Source of the DNA: Longimicrobium terrae
Lineage (GTDB): Bacteria > Gemmatimonadota > Gemmatimonadetes > Longimicrobiales > Longimicrobiaceae
Assembly: GCF_014202995.1 (NCBI RefSeq)
Contig: NZ_JACHIA010000019.1
Span: forward strand, 1 to 64,000
DNA: 64,000 bases
Reading direction: 5' to 3'
Shown in pieces: positions 44,246 through 53,389 of this stretch. The stretch's first letter is position 1. Each line of letters starts with the position of its first letter. Below the pieces are notes generated by a model. It worked only from the letters and a program-made list of their open reading frames with translations. It was not told the DNA's origin and did not search any database. A program made the translations under genes and the position numbers.

Positions 44246-47065
44246 CTATTTCAGCCCCAGTTCCGTCCGCATCTTTTTCGTCAGCGACTGCTTCGTCGTC
44301 CAGAACTCGGCCCACGGATCATCCTTGAGCCCGCGGACGCGCTCGATGACGGCAGCGGGGGTGAAGTCGTCGGTCCGCAGGGCAGGGGTCAGTTCATCCC
44401 ACCGCAACGGGACGCTGATGGCGCCCGACGGCCGCGCACGGATGCAGAACGCCGCGATCGCGGTGGCGCCGCGCCCGTTTCGCAGGAAGTCGATGTAGAT
44501 CTTGCCCTTGCGCGCGGCGATCGTCGACTTCGTCACGTACTTGCCCGGGTTGGCCGCGCTGATGTCCGTCGCCAGCGCCCGGCTGAACTCCTTTACCTCA
44601 TCCCACGTGTGGCGCTTGTTGATGGGGACGACAACGTGCAACCCCTTGCCGCCGGTCGTCTTTACGAAGCTCGCCAGCCCCAGCTCCGCCAGCCGGTCGC
44701 GGATCTGCAGCGCGGAATCCATGATGCGCTGCCACGACACGCCGGGCCCGGGATCCAGGTCCATGATGAAGCGGTCCGGCTTCTCGAAGCTGGTGCGTTT
44801 GGCGTTGGAGGTGTGCATCTCCAGCACGCTCATCTGCACCAGCGCCACCAGCCCGGCGGTGGAGTGCACGTACGTGTAGACCTTTTCCTCGCCGTCGTTC
44901 TCCGTCACCGTGGTGCGGCCCACCTGAGGCGCGAAATGCTCGTCTCCGTGCTTCTGGAAGAAGCAGGGTCCTCCCACCCCGTCCGGACAGCGAACGAGCG
45001 TCAGCGGGCGATCCTTGACGTGCGGCAGCATCCAGTCCGCCACCGCCTCGTAGTAGCGCGCCAGCTCCAGCTTGGTGATCCCTGCGGCGGGAAAGAGCAG
45101 CTTGTCGGGGCTGGTCAGCCGGATGCCGGCCACCATCGCCTCGTTCGCCTTGCCGCGGCGGGGCACCGTCTTTGTGGTCGAGGGAGGCACGGGGCGCGTG
45201 GTGGCGGAGGGTTTCTGCTCGCGCGCGGTGGCGGTCGGCTTTCCCGCGCGTGCGGGCCTGGCCGGCGTCTCGGCCGCGGACAGGTGGCCGGCGCTCTCGC
45301 GGACGACCTGCGCGGCGGGCTTGTCCTCGCGCAGCCCCTGGAACACGGGGTGGCGCAGGATGTTGTCGCCGGTCCATTCGGTGAACGAGATCTCGCAGAC
45401 CAGCTTCGGCTCCACCCACGTCACCCCGGCGGGACGGCGCCCCTTGCGCCCGTAGTCGCTGAACGGCGATTCCTCTCGCGACAGCGGGCGGAGCGCGGCG
45501 TGCAGCTGCCGCAGGGAAGCCTCGTTGAAGCCCGTCCCCACCTTGCCGGAGTAGATGAAGTCCCCGTTCTCGTCGTGCACGCCCACCAGCAGCGCGCCAA
45601 AGTGCGAGCGCGAGCCCTGCGGCGCGGTGAACCCGCCAATGACGAACTCCTGGCGCAGCAGGCACTTGACCTTGAGCCAGTCGCGCGTCCGCCTGGTGGC
45701 GTACGGGCTGTCCGCGCGCTTGCTGATGATGCCCTCCAGCCCCATCCCGCACGCCTGCTGGTAGAACACGGCGCCGTTGCCCACGATGTGGTCGCTGTAG
45801 CGCACCGGGCCCGCGGAATCGCCCGCCAGCAGCTCGCGAAGTGCCTCCTTGCGGGAGAGCAGGGAAGCCCCGCGCAGGTTCATTCCGTCGCGGTGCATCA
45901 GGTCGAACGCGTAGAACACCAGCTCGCTCGTCCGCCCGCTGTTCAGCACGTTCTGCAGCGCCTGAAAGCTGGTGCGGCCGTCGGGGGATAGGACGACGAG
46001 TTCGCCGTCCAGCACCGCGTCGCGAACGGGGAGCGCGGACAGGGCGGTGGCCATCTCAGGGAATTTGCTCGTCCAGTCGTTGCCGTTGCGGGTGATGAGC
46101 CGCGCCTTGCCGCCGCGCACGTGCGCGACGAGCCGGTAGCCGTCGTACTTGATCTCGTGGATCCAGTCGTCGCCGGCGGGGACGTCGTCCACCAGCGTGG
46201 CCAGGGCAGGGGTGAACTCGGCCGGAAACGCCGCCCGCTTCGCCCCGGGGATCGCGGCCGGCTTCGCGGCGGGAGCGGCTTTCCCCGGTGCGGCTTTCCC
46301 GGACGCGGCCGTCTCCGCCGTGGAGCGCACGGCGGATTTCGCGGCCGGCTTCTTCGCGGCGGCGGGCTTTCTGGCGGCCGGCTTCCTCGCCGCGGGCGCT
46401 GGCTTCTTCGCGCCCGGCTTGCCGGCGGGCTTCTTCGCGGGCGTTGAGCGGATCAGTGCCTCAGCGGCGGGTGCCTTGCTGTCCCAGTGCGCGTCCGCGT
46501 CGGCGGCGATCTCCTCCATCGTGCGCCCCGTATCCACGCTGGTCATCACTTCTTCGGTGATGATGCCGGCGGATTCCGGCCGGGCGACGTCGTCCTCGTC
46601 CTTGAAGAGCAGCCACTGCTCCTTTTCGCCGTCCGCGCCGCGGCGGGAGCGCACCAGGTGCCATCCGCCGTGCAGCCGTTCGCCGTCCAGCCGAAAGCGC
46701 AGGTGGCCCTTGCGGTACGCCTTGCGCGGGTCCTCGTCCGGCACCCACGCGCCGCGGTCCCACAGCATCACCGTGCCGCCGCCGTACTCGCCGCGGGGGA
46801 TGATCCCCTCGAATACGCCGTACTCGATGGGATGGTCTTCCACGTGGATGGCCAGCCGCTTGACGCCGGCGTCCAGGCTGGGGCCCTTGGGCACCGCCCA
46901 GCTCAGCAGGACGCCGTCCAGCTCCAGGCGAAAGTCGTAGTGGAGGTGGCTGGCCGCGTGCTTCTGGATGACGAACGAGAGCACGTCCCCCGAGTGGTGG
47001 ACGTGCCCTTCTGGTTCATCGGTGACGCGAAAGTCGCGCTTGCGCTTGTACTCGTCGAGGCCCAT
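44246..47065 (-). CDS. ligD: ATP-dependent DNA ligase D (NHEJ)
   Basis: The 939-residue protein contains all three LigD activities in the order phosphoesterase-ligase-polymerase. Residues about 1-165 are the 3'-phosphoesterase (HAASHLHYDFRLELDG, HVEDHPIEYGVFEG). A basic linker of AKKPAA-type repeats runs from about 205 to 275. The ligase nucleophile is in EIKYDGYRLV (Lys near 306), and the AEP-type polymerase occupies about 650-939 (MDLDPGPGVSW). Ku recruits it to broken ends for template-directed repair. It lies 14 bp downstream of ku on the same strand. Confidence 0.96.
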   Translation of the reverse strand: MGLDEYKRKRDFRVTDEPEGHVHHSGDVLSFVIQKHAASHLHYDFRLELDGVLLSWAVPKGPSLDAGVKRLAIHVEDHPIEYGVFEGIIPRGEYGGGTVMLWDRGAWVPDEDPRKAYRKGHLRFRLDGERLHGGWHLVRSRRGADGEKEQWLLFKDEDDVARPESAGIITEEVMTSVDTGRTMEEIAADADAHWDSKAPAAEALIRSTPAKKPAGKPGAKKPAPAARKPAARKPAAAKKPAAKSAVRSTAETAASGKAAPGKAAPAAKPAAIPGAKRAAFPAEFTPALATLVDDVPAGDDWIHEIKYDGYRLVAHVRGGKARLITRNGNDWTSKFPEMATALSALPVRDAVLDGELVVLSPDGRTSFQALQNVLNSGRTSELVFYAFDLMHRDGMNLRGASLLSRKEALRELLAGDSAGPVRYSDHIVGNGAVFYQQACGMGLEGIISKRADSPYATRRTRDWLKVKCLLRQEFVIGGFTAPQGSRSHFGALLVGVHDENGDFIYSGKVGTGFNEASLRQLHAALRPLSREESPFSDYGRKGRRPAGVTWVEPKLVCEISFTEWTGDNILRHPVFQGLREDKPAAQVVRESAGHLSAAETPARPARAGKPTATAREQKPSATTRPVPPSTTKTVPRRGKANEAMVAGIRLTSPDKLLFPAAGITKLELARYYEAVADWMLPHVKDRPLTLVRCPDGVGGPCFFQKHGDEHFAPQVGRTTVTENDGEEKVYTYVHSTAGLVALVQMSVLEMHTSNAKRTSFEKPDRFIMDLDPGPGVSWQRIMDSALQIRDRLAELGLASFVKTTGGKGLHVVVPINKRHTWDEVKEFSRALATDISAANPGKYVTKSTIAARKGKIYIDFLRNGRGATAIAAFCIRARPSGAISVPLRWDELTPALRTDDFTPAAVIERVRGLKDDPWAEFWTTKQSLTKKMRTELGLK

Positions 47066-47079
47066 TCGGCGATTCCGGG

Positions 47080-48027
47080 TCAGGCCGCCTTGCGCTTCTT
47101 GGCGCTGCTGGGCCGGGGCTTGGAGGTGGCGGCCGAGGTGGCCTTGCGCGGCTTGGGCTTGGCGGCGGACGGGGCGGTGGACGCCGCCTTGGGCTTCGCG
47201 GCCGCCTTGCGGGGCGCAGCCTTTTCGCCGCCGGTGGCTTCCACGCTGCGCTTGAGCAGCGACATGATGTCGATCACGCCCTCGCGCGATTCCGCGGCCT
47301 CGGGAACAGGCGTTTCATCCGGCGCGTCGGTCTGGCCGCTCTCGATGCGCTCGTGGATGAGGTGCATGAGGTCGTCGCGGTAGCTGTCGTGGTACTTTTC
47401 CGGCGACCACTCCGCGGTCATGCCTTCCACCAGGCGCTCCGCCATCTCCAGCTCGCGCTCGTTGACGCCCAGGGCGCCCAGGTCCTCGCCGGGCACCTCG
47501 AGCTCCTCGGTGGCGCGGATCTCGTTGGGATAGCGCAGGATTTCCAGCACCAGCACGTCGCCCTGGGGCACCACGGCCGCCAGGTGCTCGCGCGAGCGGA
47601 TGACCACCTTGGCGATGCCCACCTTGCGGGTGCGCTTGAGCGCCTCGCGCAGCAGCGCGTAGCCCTTGGGGTTCTTGCCCATGGGCGCCAGGTAGTACGG
47701 CTTGTCGTAGAAGACGGTGTCGATGTCGTCGAGGTCCACGAAGTCGGTGATCTCGACGGTCTGCGTCTTTTCGGGATTCGCCCGGCGCAGGTCCTCGTCG
47801 CTGAGCACGACGTAGTGGCCGCTCTCGTACTCGTAGCCCTTGACGATGACGTCCATCTCGACTTCGTCGCCGGTGGCCTTGTTGTACTTGCGGTAGCCCA
47901 CGGGCGCGAGGTTGCGGCGGTCGAGCTGCCGGAAGCTCAGCTCGTCAGGCTTTTCGGCGCTGAACAGCCCCACGGGGATGTTCACGAGTCCGAAGCTGAT
48001 GTTGCCTTTCCAGATTGCGCGTGCCAT
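47080..48027 (-). CDS. ku: Non-homologous end-joining protein Ku
   Basis: The 315-residue protein has the bacterial Ku core (MARAIWKGNISFGLVNIPVGL, YYLAPMGKNPKGYALLREAL) and a C-terminal tail of about 50 residues with many Lys, Ala and Pro (KAAPRKAAAKPKAA). Such basic tails help Ku stay on DNA and thread inward. AGGAG precedes the ATG. The tail resembles the linker of LigD next door. The two genes form an operon on the minus strand. Confidence 0.96.
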   Translation of the reverse strand: MARAIWKGNISFGLVNIPVGLFSAEKPDELSFRQLDRRNLAPVGYRKYNKATGDEVEMDVIVKGYEYESGHYVVLSDEDLRRANPEKTQTVEITDFVDLDDIDTVFYDKPYYLAPMGKNPKGYALLREALKRTRKVGIAKVVIRSREHLAAVVPQGDVLVLEILRYPNEIRATEELEVPGEDLGALGVNERELEMAERLVEGMTAEWSPEKYHDSYRDDLMHLIHERIESGQTDAPDETPVPEAAESREGVIDIMSLLKRSVEATGGEKAAPRKAAAKPKAASTAPSAAKPKPRKATSAATSKPRPSSAKKRKAA

Positions 48028-48112
48028 CTCGTTGCTCCTGAGTCACATGGGAACCCCGTCCAACGCAACCCCCGGTCCAATTCGTATAATATGCATTATG
48101 TAAACTAGGTGC

Positions 48113-48161
48113 TGTGGAGAAGTGTGGAAAAGCCCTCATGGCCGTGGGAATCTGTGGATTA
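48113..48161. promoter_or_regulatory. Second cluster of DnaA-box-like 9-mers
   Basis: TGTGGAGAA (48113), TGTGGAAAA (48123) and TGTGGATTA (48153) all point the same way within 49 bp, next to an AT-rich island and about 90 bp upstream of ku. The first two words also occur in the cluster at 36753-36910. Confidence 0.35.
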
Positions 48162-48370
48162 GGCTGGATTGGCGGGCTGATCCCCCGCTCCGGCGGGTGC
48201 TTCGGGGCGATGACCGTCAGGCCGCCCGCAGGACGCGTTTGACGTCGCAGAGAGCGCCGGGAGGATGCCCGTGTTGCGGATCGCGCGTCCTGGGCGATTC
48301 TCGCGAGCCGATTTTTTTCGGGCCGATGACAGAACCGCCGCCCGGGCGTCAGCGCGGGCGGCGGGCTCTA

Positions 48371-48418
48371 CTGCCGTTTCACACGGAGGTCACGGAGGAT
48401 GCACGGAGGGCACGGAGG
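48371..48418. repeat. CACGGAGG repeat, copy 2
   Basis: This 48-bp copy matches 31487-31534 except at three positions. A looser relative with GCGGAGGTCGCGGGG words lies at about 44204-44240. Confidence 0.7.
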
Positions 48419-48544
48419 TAGAAACGAGAAAGGTCTCACGCCGGGGTCCCCGGAGTCTCGGAGGGGTTTCCCTCTGTTGACTCCGTTGACTCTGTGTGAG
48501 ACCGATCTGTTTCCGTTCTCTCGGTAGAGATGCGGTTGATGGGG

Positions 48545-50308
48545 CTACAGCGTGGCGAGCAGCCGGCGGGCTTCTTCGGCCAGCTCGTCGCGGCCGCCCG
48601 CTACGGACTGCAGCGCGTCGCGGGCCGCGGGCGCGCTGATCCTGGCGATCGCCTGCAGCGCGGCCAGCTTGGGCTTGGTGACTTTCTTGAGCGACAGCAG
48701 CGACCGCTTGGTGACGATGGCCAGCAGCGCCGGCAGCGCCTCCGCCGATCCCAGCCGCCCGAGTGCCTGGGCCGACGCGATCTGCAGCTCCTCGTCGCCT
48801 TCGTTCAGCGTGCGGGTGAGGAACGGGACGGCGGCCACCTCGCCCACCGCGCCCAGCCCCTGCACCGCTTCGCGCTTCACCGTCCGGTCCGTATCACCCA
48901 GCAGATCCAGCAGCAGCCGCATGGAGCCGCGCCCGCCCAGCGACGCCGCGGTGCGCGCCGCGTCAGCGCGCACGGCGGGATCGCGGTGGGCGGCGGCTTC
49001 GGTGGCCCACTTCCGCCCGAGCTCCGCGTCCACGCCGGGCCCGCGCACCAGCTCCAGCAGCGTGCGGACACGGACGGCGCCGGCGTCCTGCACCGCGGCG
49101 GAGATCAGCCGTGCGGGCGCGCCCTCGGAGGCAATCAGCGAGCGGAACACGGCGCCGCGCAGCTCCGCGTCCGCCGTGCGGAAGAGCGTAGCCTCCAGCA
49201 GCGCCACCGCGTCGCCGCCGGCGAAGCTGAAGAAGCGCAGGATGCGGTCGCGCTCCACGCTGCCGTGGCTCAGCCCCTCCGCCAGGCGCTGCAGCGTGTC
49301 GGCGTTGCCGATTCGCTTGAGCGCGGCCCCCGCGCTTTCGCGAAACAGCCGCGACCGGTCCGCGCGCTGCGCCTCATCCACCAGCGTATCGATGATCTCC
49401 ACCGCCTGCGCCTGCGCGTCGGAGCGCAGCAGCAGCAGCGTTTCCCACGCGGCGGCGTCGGCCAGCTCGTCGTAGCGCGACATGTTGGCGGTTTCGCGAA
49501 GCAGCCGCGGCAGCGCCTCCGTCTCGCGCCGGTCGCTGCCCGCCGCGCGAAAGAAGTGGTACATGTCGCCGCTGGACGGCTCCTCGCGCGGCGCGTCGCC
49601 CGCGGGCGCGTCGGAATCAGCGGCGGGTGCTTCCCCGCCCGCCGGCGAGACAAGTTCCTGGAACGGGTCCAGGATCTCGAACTCCGCCAGCTCCGTCCGC
49701 TCAAAGTCGTCCCCCATCCACACCGACGCCCCCGTTCCCGCCGGGACCGCCGCGTCCGCCGCTGACTCAGCCGGCGCGAAAGCCGGCGCTTCGCTGGGCG
49801 ACGGCGTGTCGGTGGACGACACCGCGCCGGCAGACGATGTCTCGACGGAAGCCGTCCCGGTGGATGGCGGGGCTTCGGCGGGGGGCGCGGCGCGGCGCGG
49901 GGCCGGCTTGTAGACGTCGCCCGCCGCGGTGCTCGCGTACACGCCGTGGGGCGCGGCATCCGCCAGCGCGCCGATCAGCCCGCCGGCGCCCAGCTCCCCC
50001 GCCCCGCGCGCGGCGGCGGCAAAGACGGCCTCCAGGTCCTCTGCGCTGGCGTCCGGCGTGAAGCCGATGCGGTTGATGCGCAGCGTGATCAGGTGGCCCG
50101 CGGAGCGCAGAACGACCGGATCCACCGCGCCCACCGGCTGGCCCTTGCTGGTGAAGCCGGTGAACTGGACGTCCAGCACCAGGCTCTTCTGCGCCGACAG
50201 CACCTCCGACAGCGCCTCGTGCGCCTCCGCCGCGCGCGCGGACGGCTCGCCCTCGCGCTGAATGGCGAGGGCGAGAACGCGGACAAAGCGGGCGGCGGCT
50301 TCCTGCAT
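48545..50308 (-). CDS. Large HEAT-repeat-like protein
   Basis: The 587-residue protein has an N-terminal domain of about 140 residues (ARFVRVLALAIQ to AGALADAAPHGVY region), a Pro/Ala/Ser-rich linker (about 150-225) and a C-terminal array of helical HEAT-like repeats (from about 290; for example REAVQGLGAVGEVAAVPFL and ASAQALGRLGSAEALPALL). HEAT arrays are scaffolds for protein binding; no catalytic motif is seen. The start is uncertain: ATG 50308 is used because the frame above it overlaps the glycosyltransferase gene. It follows that gene by 17 bp on the same strand. Confidence 0.75.
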   Translation of the reverse strand: MQEAAARFVRVLALAIQREGEPSARAAEAHEALSEVLSAQKSLVLDVQFTGFTSKGQPVGAVDPVVLRSAGHLITLRINRIGFTPDASAEDLEAVFAAAARGAGELGAGGLIGALADAAPHGVYASTAAGDVYKPAPRRAAPPAEAPPSTGTASVETSSAGAVSSTDTPSPSEAPAFAPAESAADAAVPAGTGASVWMGDDFERTELAEFEILDPFQELVSPAGGEAPAADSDAPAGDAPREEPSSGDMYHFFRAAGSDRRETEALPRLLRETANMSRYDELADAAAWETLLLLRSDAQAQAVEIIDTLVDEAQRADRSRLFRESAGAALKRIGNADTLQRLAEGLSHGSVERDRILRFFSFAGGDAVALLEATLFRTADAELRGAVFRSLIASEGAPARLISAAVQDAGAVRVRTLLELVRGPGVDAELGRKWATEAAAHRDPAVRADAARTAASLGGRGSMRLLLDLLGDTDRTVKREAVQGLGAVGEVAAVPFLTRTLNEGDEELQIASAQALGRLGSAEALPALLAIVTKRSLLSLKKVTKPKLAALQAIARISAPAARDALQSVAGGRDELAEEARRLLATL

Positions 50309-50325
50309 GCGGTCGGCGGCGGAAA

Positions 50326-51075
50326 TCAGGGGGTCAGCCGCGGGTCCCGGCGGCCTTCCAGCCGGCCTAGGAGCGAAAGCGCGCGCAGCCGCCACACGCG
50401 CCACACGGCTTCGCGGATGATCTTCTTGCTCATCTTGCTTTCGCCCACGTCGCGGTCCACGAACATGATGGGGATTTCGCCCAGGCGGAATCCCTTCTTC
50501 CACGCGCGAAAGCTCATCTCGATCTGGAACGCGTAGCCGTTGCTTTCCACCCGGTCCAGCGAAATGGACTCCAGCACCTCGCGACGGAAGCACTTGAAGC
50601 CGCCCGTGGCGTCGGCGATGGGCAGGCCGGTGACCCAGCGGGCGTACAGGTTGGCGAAGTAGCTGAGCAGAAGCCGCCCCATGGGCCAGTTCACCACCGT
50701 CACGCGGCCGTGCAGGTAGCGCGAGCCCAGCACCAGGTCGTACTCCTGGATGGCCTCCAGAAAGTGCGGCAGGTGCGTGGGATCGTGGCTGAAGTCGGCG
50801 TCCATCTCGAACAGAAAGTCGTACTCGCGCTCGATGCCCCACTTGAAGCCGGCCAGGTAGGCGGTGCCCAGCCCCTGCTTTCCGGCGCGGTGCAGAACGT
50901 GGACGCGCGACTCGGCCGCGGCGATCTCGTCGGCCAGGCGGCCGGTTCCGTCGGGCGAGTTGTCGTCCACGACGAGGATTTCCAGCCGCTCATCGCGGGA
51001 GAGCACCGACGGAACGAGACGCGGCAGATTCTCGCTCTCGTTGTAGGTCGGGATGATGACGAGGGCGCGCTGCAA
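50326..51075 (-). CDS. Polyprenol monophosphomannose synthase (DPM1-like GT2)
   Basis: The 249-residue GT2 enzyme begins MQRALVIIPTYNESENLPRLV and has VVDDNSPDGTG, the metal-binding DADFSHDP motif and ATGGFKCFRREV, all typical of dolichol/polyprenol-phosphate mannosyltransferases of the soluble DPM1 type. It would charge a polyprenol carrier with a sugar for glycosylation outside the cytoplasm. It starts at a TTG. The divergent glycosyltransferase at 51176 shares its upstream gap. Confidence 0.88.
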   Translation of the reverse strand: MQRALVIIPTYNESENLPRLVPSVLSRDERLEILVVDDNSPDGTGRLADEIAAAESRVHVLHRAGKQGLGTAYLAGFKWGIEREYDFLFEMDADFSHDPTHLPHFLEAIQEYDLVLGSRYLHGRVTVVNWPMGRLLLSYFANLYARWVTGLPIADATGGFKCFRREVLESISLDRVESNGYAFQIEMSFRAWKKGFRLGEIPIMFVDRDVGESKMSKKIIREAVWRVWRLRALSLLGRLEGRRDPRLTP

Positions 51076-51175
51076 ACGTCCGAAACGGATGGAAGTGCTT
51101 GTACCGGCTGAGATCAGCCCGTAGGTTGGGCGGGATGCACAATCCTATCGCGGCGCCCCTCTCCCCACAAGAGAA

Positions 51176-52375
51176 GTGAAGGTTCTGTACCTGGTTTCGG
51201 CGTACGCCCGGGACCCCGAGGACGTGATCACCCCGTGGCTGGTGGAAACGATCCGCCGCCTGCGCACCCGCGGCGTGGAGGCCGAGGTGCTGGCCCCGTC
51301 GTACCGCGGGCTGGCCACGCAGACGGTGGAGGGCGTGCGCGTGCACCGCTTTCGCTACGCCCCGCGCCCGTGGGAAACGCTGACCCACGACCAGACGGCG
51401 CCGGACCGCATCCGCGAGCGACCCGCCTTTCTGTCGCTCGTCCCCGGGTACGTGGCCGCGGGCTCGCTGGCGGCCGCGCGCCTGGCCCGCACGGGGGAGT
51501 TCGCCGCCATCCACGCCTTCTGGCCCCTGCCCCACGGCGTCATCGGCCTGGCGGCCAAGCGCGCGTCGGGGGTGCCGCTGGTAAGCACCTTCTTTGGCGT
51601 GGAGCTTACGTGGATGGAAAAGGAGCTGCCGTTCCTTTCCCCCGTCCTCCGCCGCATCGTGCGCGGGTCGGACGCGGTGACGGCCATCAGCAGCTACACG
51701 GCGGAGCGGCTGCGGCGGCAGGTGCCCGGCGCGGACCCGGCCATCATTCCCTTCGGCGCCACAGTGGAGCCCTCCGCGTTCGCCACGGCCGGCGTGCCGC
51801 GCGATGCGGACGCCCCGTTCGAGCTGCTGTTCGTGGGGCGGCTGGTGGAGCGCAAGGGCGTGCATCTGCTGCTGGACGCGCTCGCTTCTCTGCCCCCGGA
51901 CCGGCGCGTGGTGCTGCGCGTGGTGGGCGACGGGCCGGATCGCGCGCGGCTGCAGGCCCGCGCGGAAGAGCTGGGGCTGGGCGGGCGCGCCGTCTTTCAC
52001 GGCTTCGTGTCGAAAGATGAACTGCAGTTGCGGATGGCGGAATGCGACTGCTTCGTCCTTCCCGCCGTCGTCGATTCCAAGGGCGACACCGAGGGGCTGG
52101 GCGTGGTGCTGCTGGAGGCGATGAGCTACGGCAAGCCGACCATCGCCAGCGCGGCGGGCGGGATCGTGGACATCGTGCGCGACGGGCGCAACGGCTTTCT
52201 CGTCCCGCCGGGAGACGCCACCGCGCTCGCCGGCGCCATCGGCCGGATGATGGACGATCCGGAGGGTGCACGGCGGATGGGGATGAACGGCCGCGACGAC
52301 GTGCGCACGGGGTTCTCGTGGGACGTCATCGTCGGCCGCCTGGCGGAGGTGTACGACTCCGTCCGCCGCCGCTGA
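51176..52375 (+). CDS. GT4 family glycosyltransferase
   Basis: The 399-residue GT-B enzyme opens with MKVLYLVSAYARDPEDVITPWL and has the donor-side motifs LLFVGRLVERKGVHLLLDAL and EGLGVVLLEAMSYGKPTIAS of GT4 retaining transferases. The sugar and acceptor are not predictable. It starts at a GTG preceded by AAGAGA, and a terminator follows 46 bp after its stop. It is divergent from the DPM1-like gene and faces the later sugar genes. Confidence 0.88.
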   Translation: MKVLYLVSAYARDPEDVITPWLVETIRRLRTRGVEAEVLAPSYRGLATQTVEGVRVHRFRYAPRPWETLTHDQTAPDRIRERPAFLSLVPGYVAAGSLAAARLARTGEFAAIHAFWPLPHGVIGLAAKRASGVPLVSTFFGVELTWMEKELPFLSPVLRRIVRGSDAVTAISSYTAERLRRQVPGADPAIIPFGATVEPSAFATAGVPRDADAPFELLFVGRLVERKGVHLLLDALASLPPDRRVVLRVVGDGPDRARLQARAEELGLGGRAVFHGFVSKDELQLRMAECDCFVLPAVVDSKGDTEGLGVVLLEAMSYGKPTIASAAGGIVDIVRDGRNGFLVPPGDATALAGAIGRMMDDPEGARRMGMNGRDDVRTGFSWDVIVGRLAEVYDSVRRR

Positions 52376-52421
52376 TCGACCGAAGCGCAGTCATCGACGG
52401 ACGCAGATCAGGTAGATAAAC

Positions 52422-52466
52422 GACGGCGGCCCCCGGGATGATCCCTGGGACCGCCGTCAATCTTTT
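52422..52466 (+). terminator. Terminator after the GT4 gene
   Basis: GACGGCGG (52422-52429) pairs with CCGCCGTC (52451-52458), extended by CCC/GGG, and is followed by AATCTTTT. Confidence 0.85.
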
Positions 52467-52559
52467 GCAGGAGCAGCTGAAGTCATCGGAACAATGGCGG
52501 TAATCCTCACACACCGCCGTAACGCGTCACCGGCACGTGACCGCGGAGCCCGGCGTGAG

Positions 52560-52615
52560 TTCTCCCCTCTCCGTGCGGCAGTTTGCACGGGGAGGGGCCG
52601 GGGGAGGGGCCTCCC
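52560..52615. repeat. Dispersed element B, copy 2
   Basis: A 56-bp copy of the string at 44027-44082, same strand, one substitution (CTCCG for CTGCG). Confidence 0.8.
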
Positions 52616-52701
52616 AGCCCGGCGACGAGCGATCATTCAGGAAATCCTCGATCACTCGATCCACCGATCCGCTATCCGTGATCCACCATCCCCTGCCCCG
52701 C

Positions 52702-53094
52702 TCACCATTCCGCCGTCCACGTGCCCTCCCACGAGCGGTCGTTCTGCGTCCAGACGACGAAGCCGCCAGCGGTGCGTCCGCGCACCGTGCCTGAGTACTG
52801 GGCCGTGAAGTCGCTGTTCTGGCCTGAATCCTCGCGCCGCAGCTCGATCTCGTGCGAGGTGAATTTCGCCACGCGGACGCGGGCCGTCGCGCCGTCCGCC
52901 CACGACGCCGCGTACTCGCTGCCCGTCCACCTGAAGGTGCCGCAGATGCGGGCGGTGTTTTCTTCGCAGACCGTCATCCGCGCGGGGGGCACGGGCGGCA
53001 GCTCTCGCCACGAAGCGCATGCCGCCACGAGCGACAGCATCAGCGCGGCGCGAACCGGCAGCCTGGAGAAAGCGCTTGTGTGGAGCATGGGCAT
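52702..53094 (-). CDS. Lipoprotein with CENTAR-C domain (unrecognised)
   Basis: The 130-residue protein has a lipoprotein signal (LMLSLVAAC). The mature part is almost entirely one domain of about 90 residues that begins VCEENTARICGTFRW, has a V-x-V-x-KF strand and closes with WEGTWTAEW. The same domain forms the C-terminal half of the lipoprotein at 54104-54739 (SCETNTARLCATWTL ... FSGTWVAGW). I do not recognise it as a named family. Two conserved Cys ten residues apart suggest a disulfide. It is transcribed away from the methyltransferase gene. Confidence 0.8.
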   Translation of the reverse strand: MPMLHTSAFSRLPVRAALMLSLVAACASWRELPPVPPARMTVCEENTARICGTFRWTGSEYAASWADGATARVRVAKFTSHEIELRREDSGQNSDFTAQYSGTVRGRTAGGFVVWTQNDRSWEGTWTAEW

Positions 53095-53389
53095 GGCGGG
53101 GATCAGGTGAGATCAGGAGTCCCGCCGAATATGCGCGTTCACTCGCACGCGTGACAACGGTGGCGTGTTCGGCGGGATGTTGGGTGGATGGCCATCCGCC
53201 GACCGCTCGATGGGCACCACGCGGAACGCTCGCCGCCTTTCCCCCATCGCACGATCCGAAGTAGATTCCCCGAATCCGCACCGGCCGGGCGCGCACCGAC
53301 GCCGCCGGCCGCCGCGGACGATCCACGCAGCTCCCTGCGCGACAACGGGATCGGCTGCGCGCACCTCACCATCGACTGAACGCCCTTTC
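53095..53389. other. Divergent promoter gap, no gene
   Basis: The 295-bp gap separates the minus-strand lipoprotein and the plus-strand methyltransferase, so both promoters must lie here. I cannot identify clear -35/-10 pairs; the open frames in it are shadows. Confidence 0.5.

Larger units (their letters stand above)
48028..48544. other. Gap upstream of ku with AT-rich island, DnaA-like boxes and repeat D
   Basis: The gap lies between the ku start and the 3' end of the minus-strand HEAT-repeat gene. It has an AT-rich island (about 48081-48105, with TATAAT on the plus strand), three DnaA-box-like words (48113-48161), a CCGCCGCCCG/CGGGCGGCGG hairpin (48335-48364) probably ending an upstream transcript, and the CACGGAGG repeat (48371-48418). 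No gene is supported. Confidence 0.6.
52376..52701. other. Gap with terminator and repeat B
   Basis: The gap contains a strong terminator (52422-52466) and the second copy of element B (52560-52615). No gene is supported. Confidence 0.6.
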
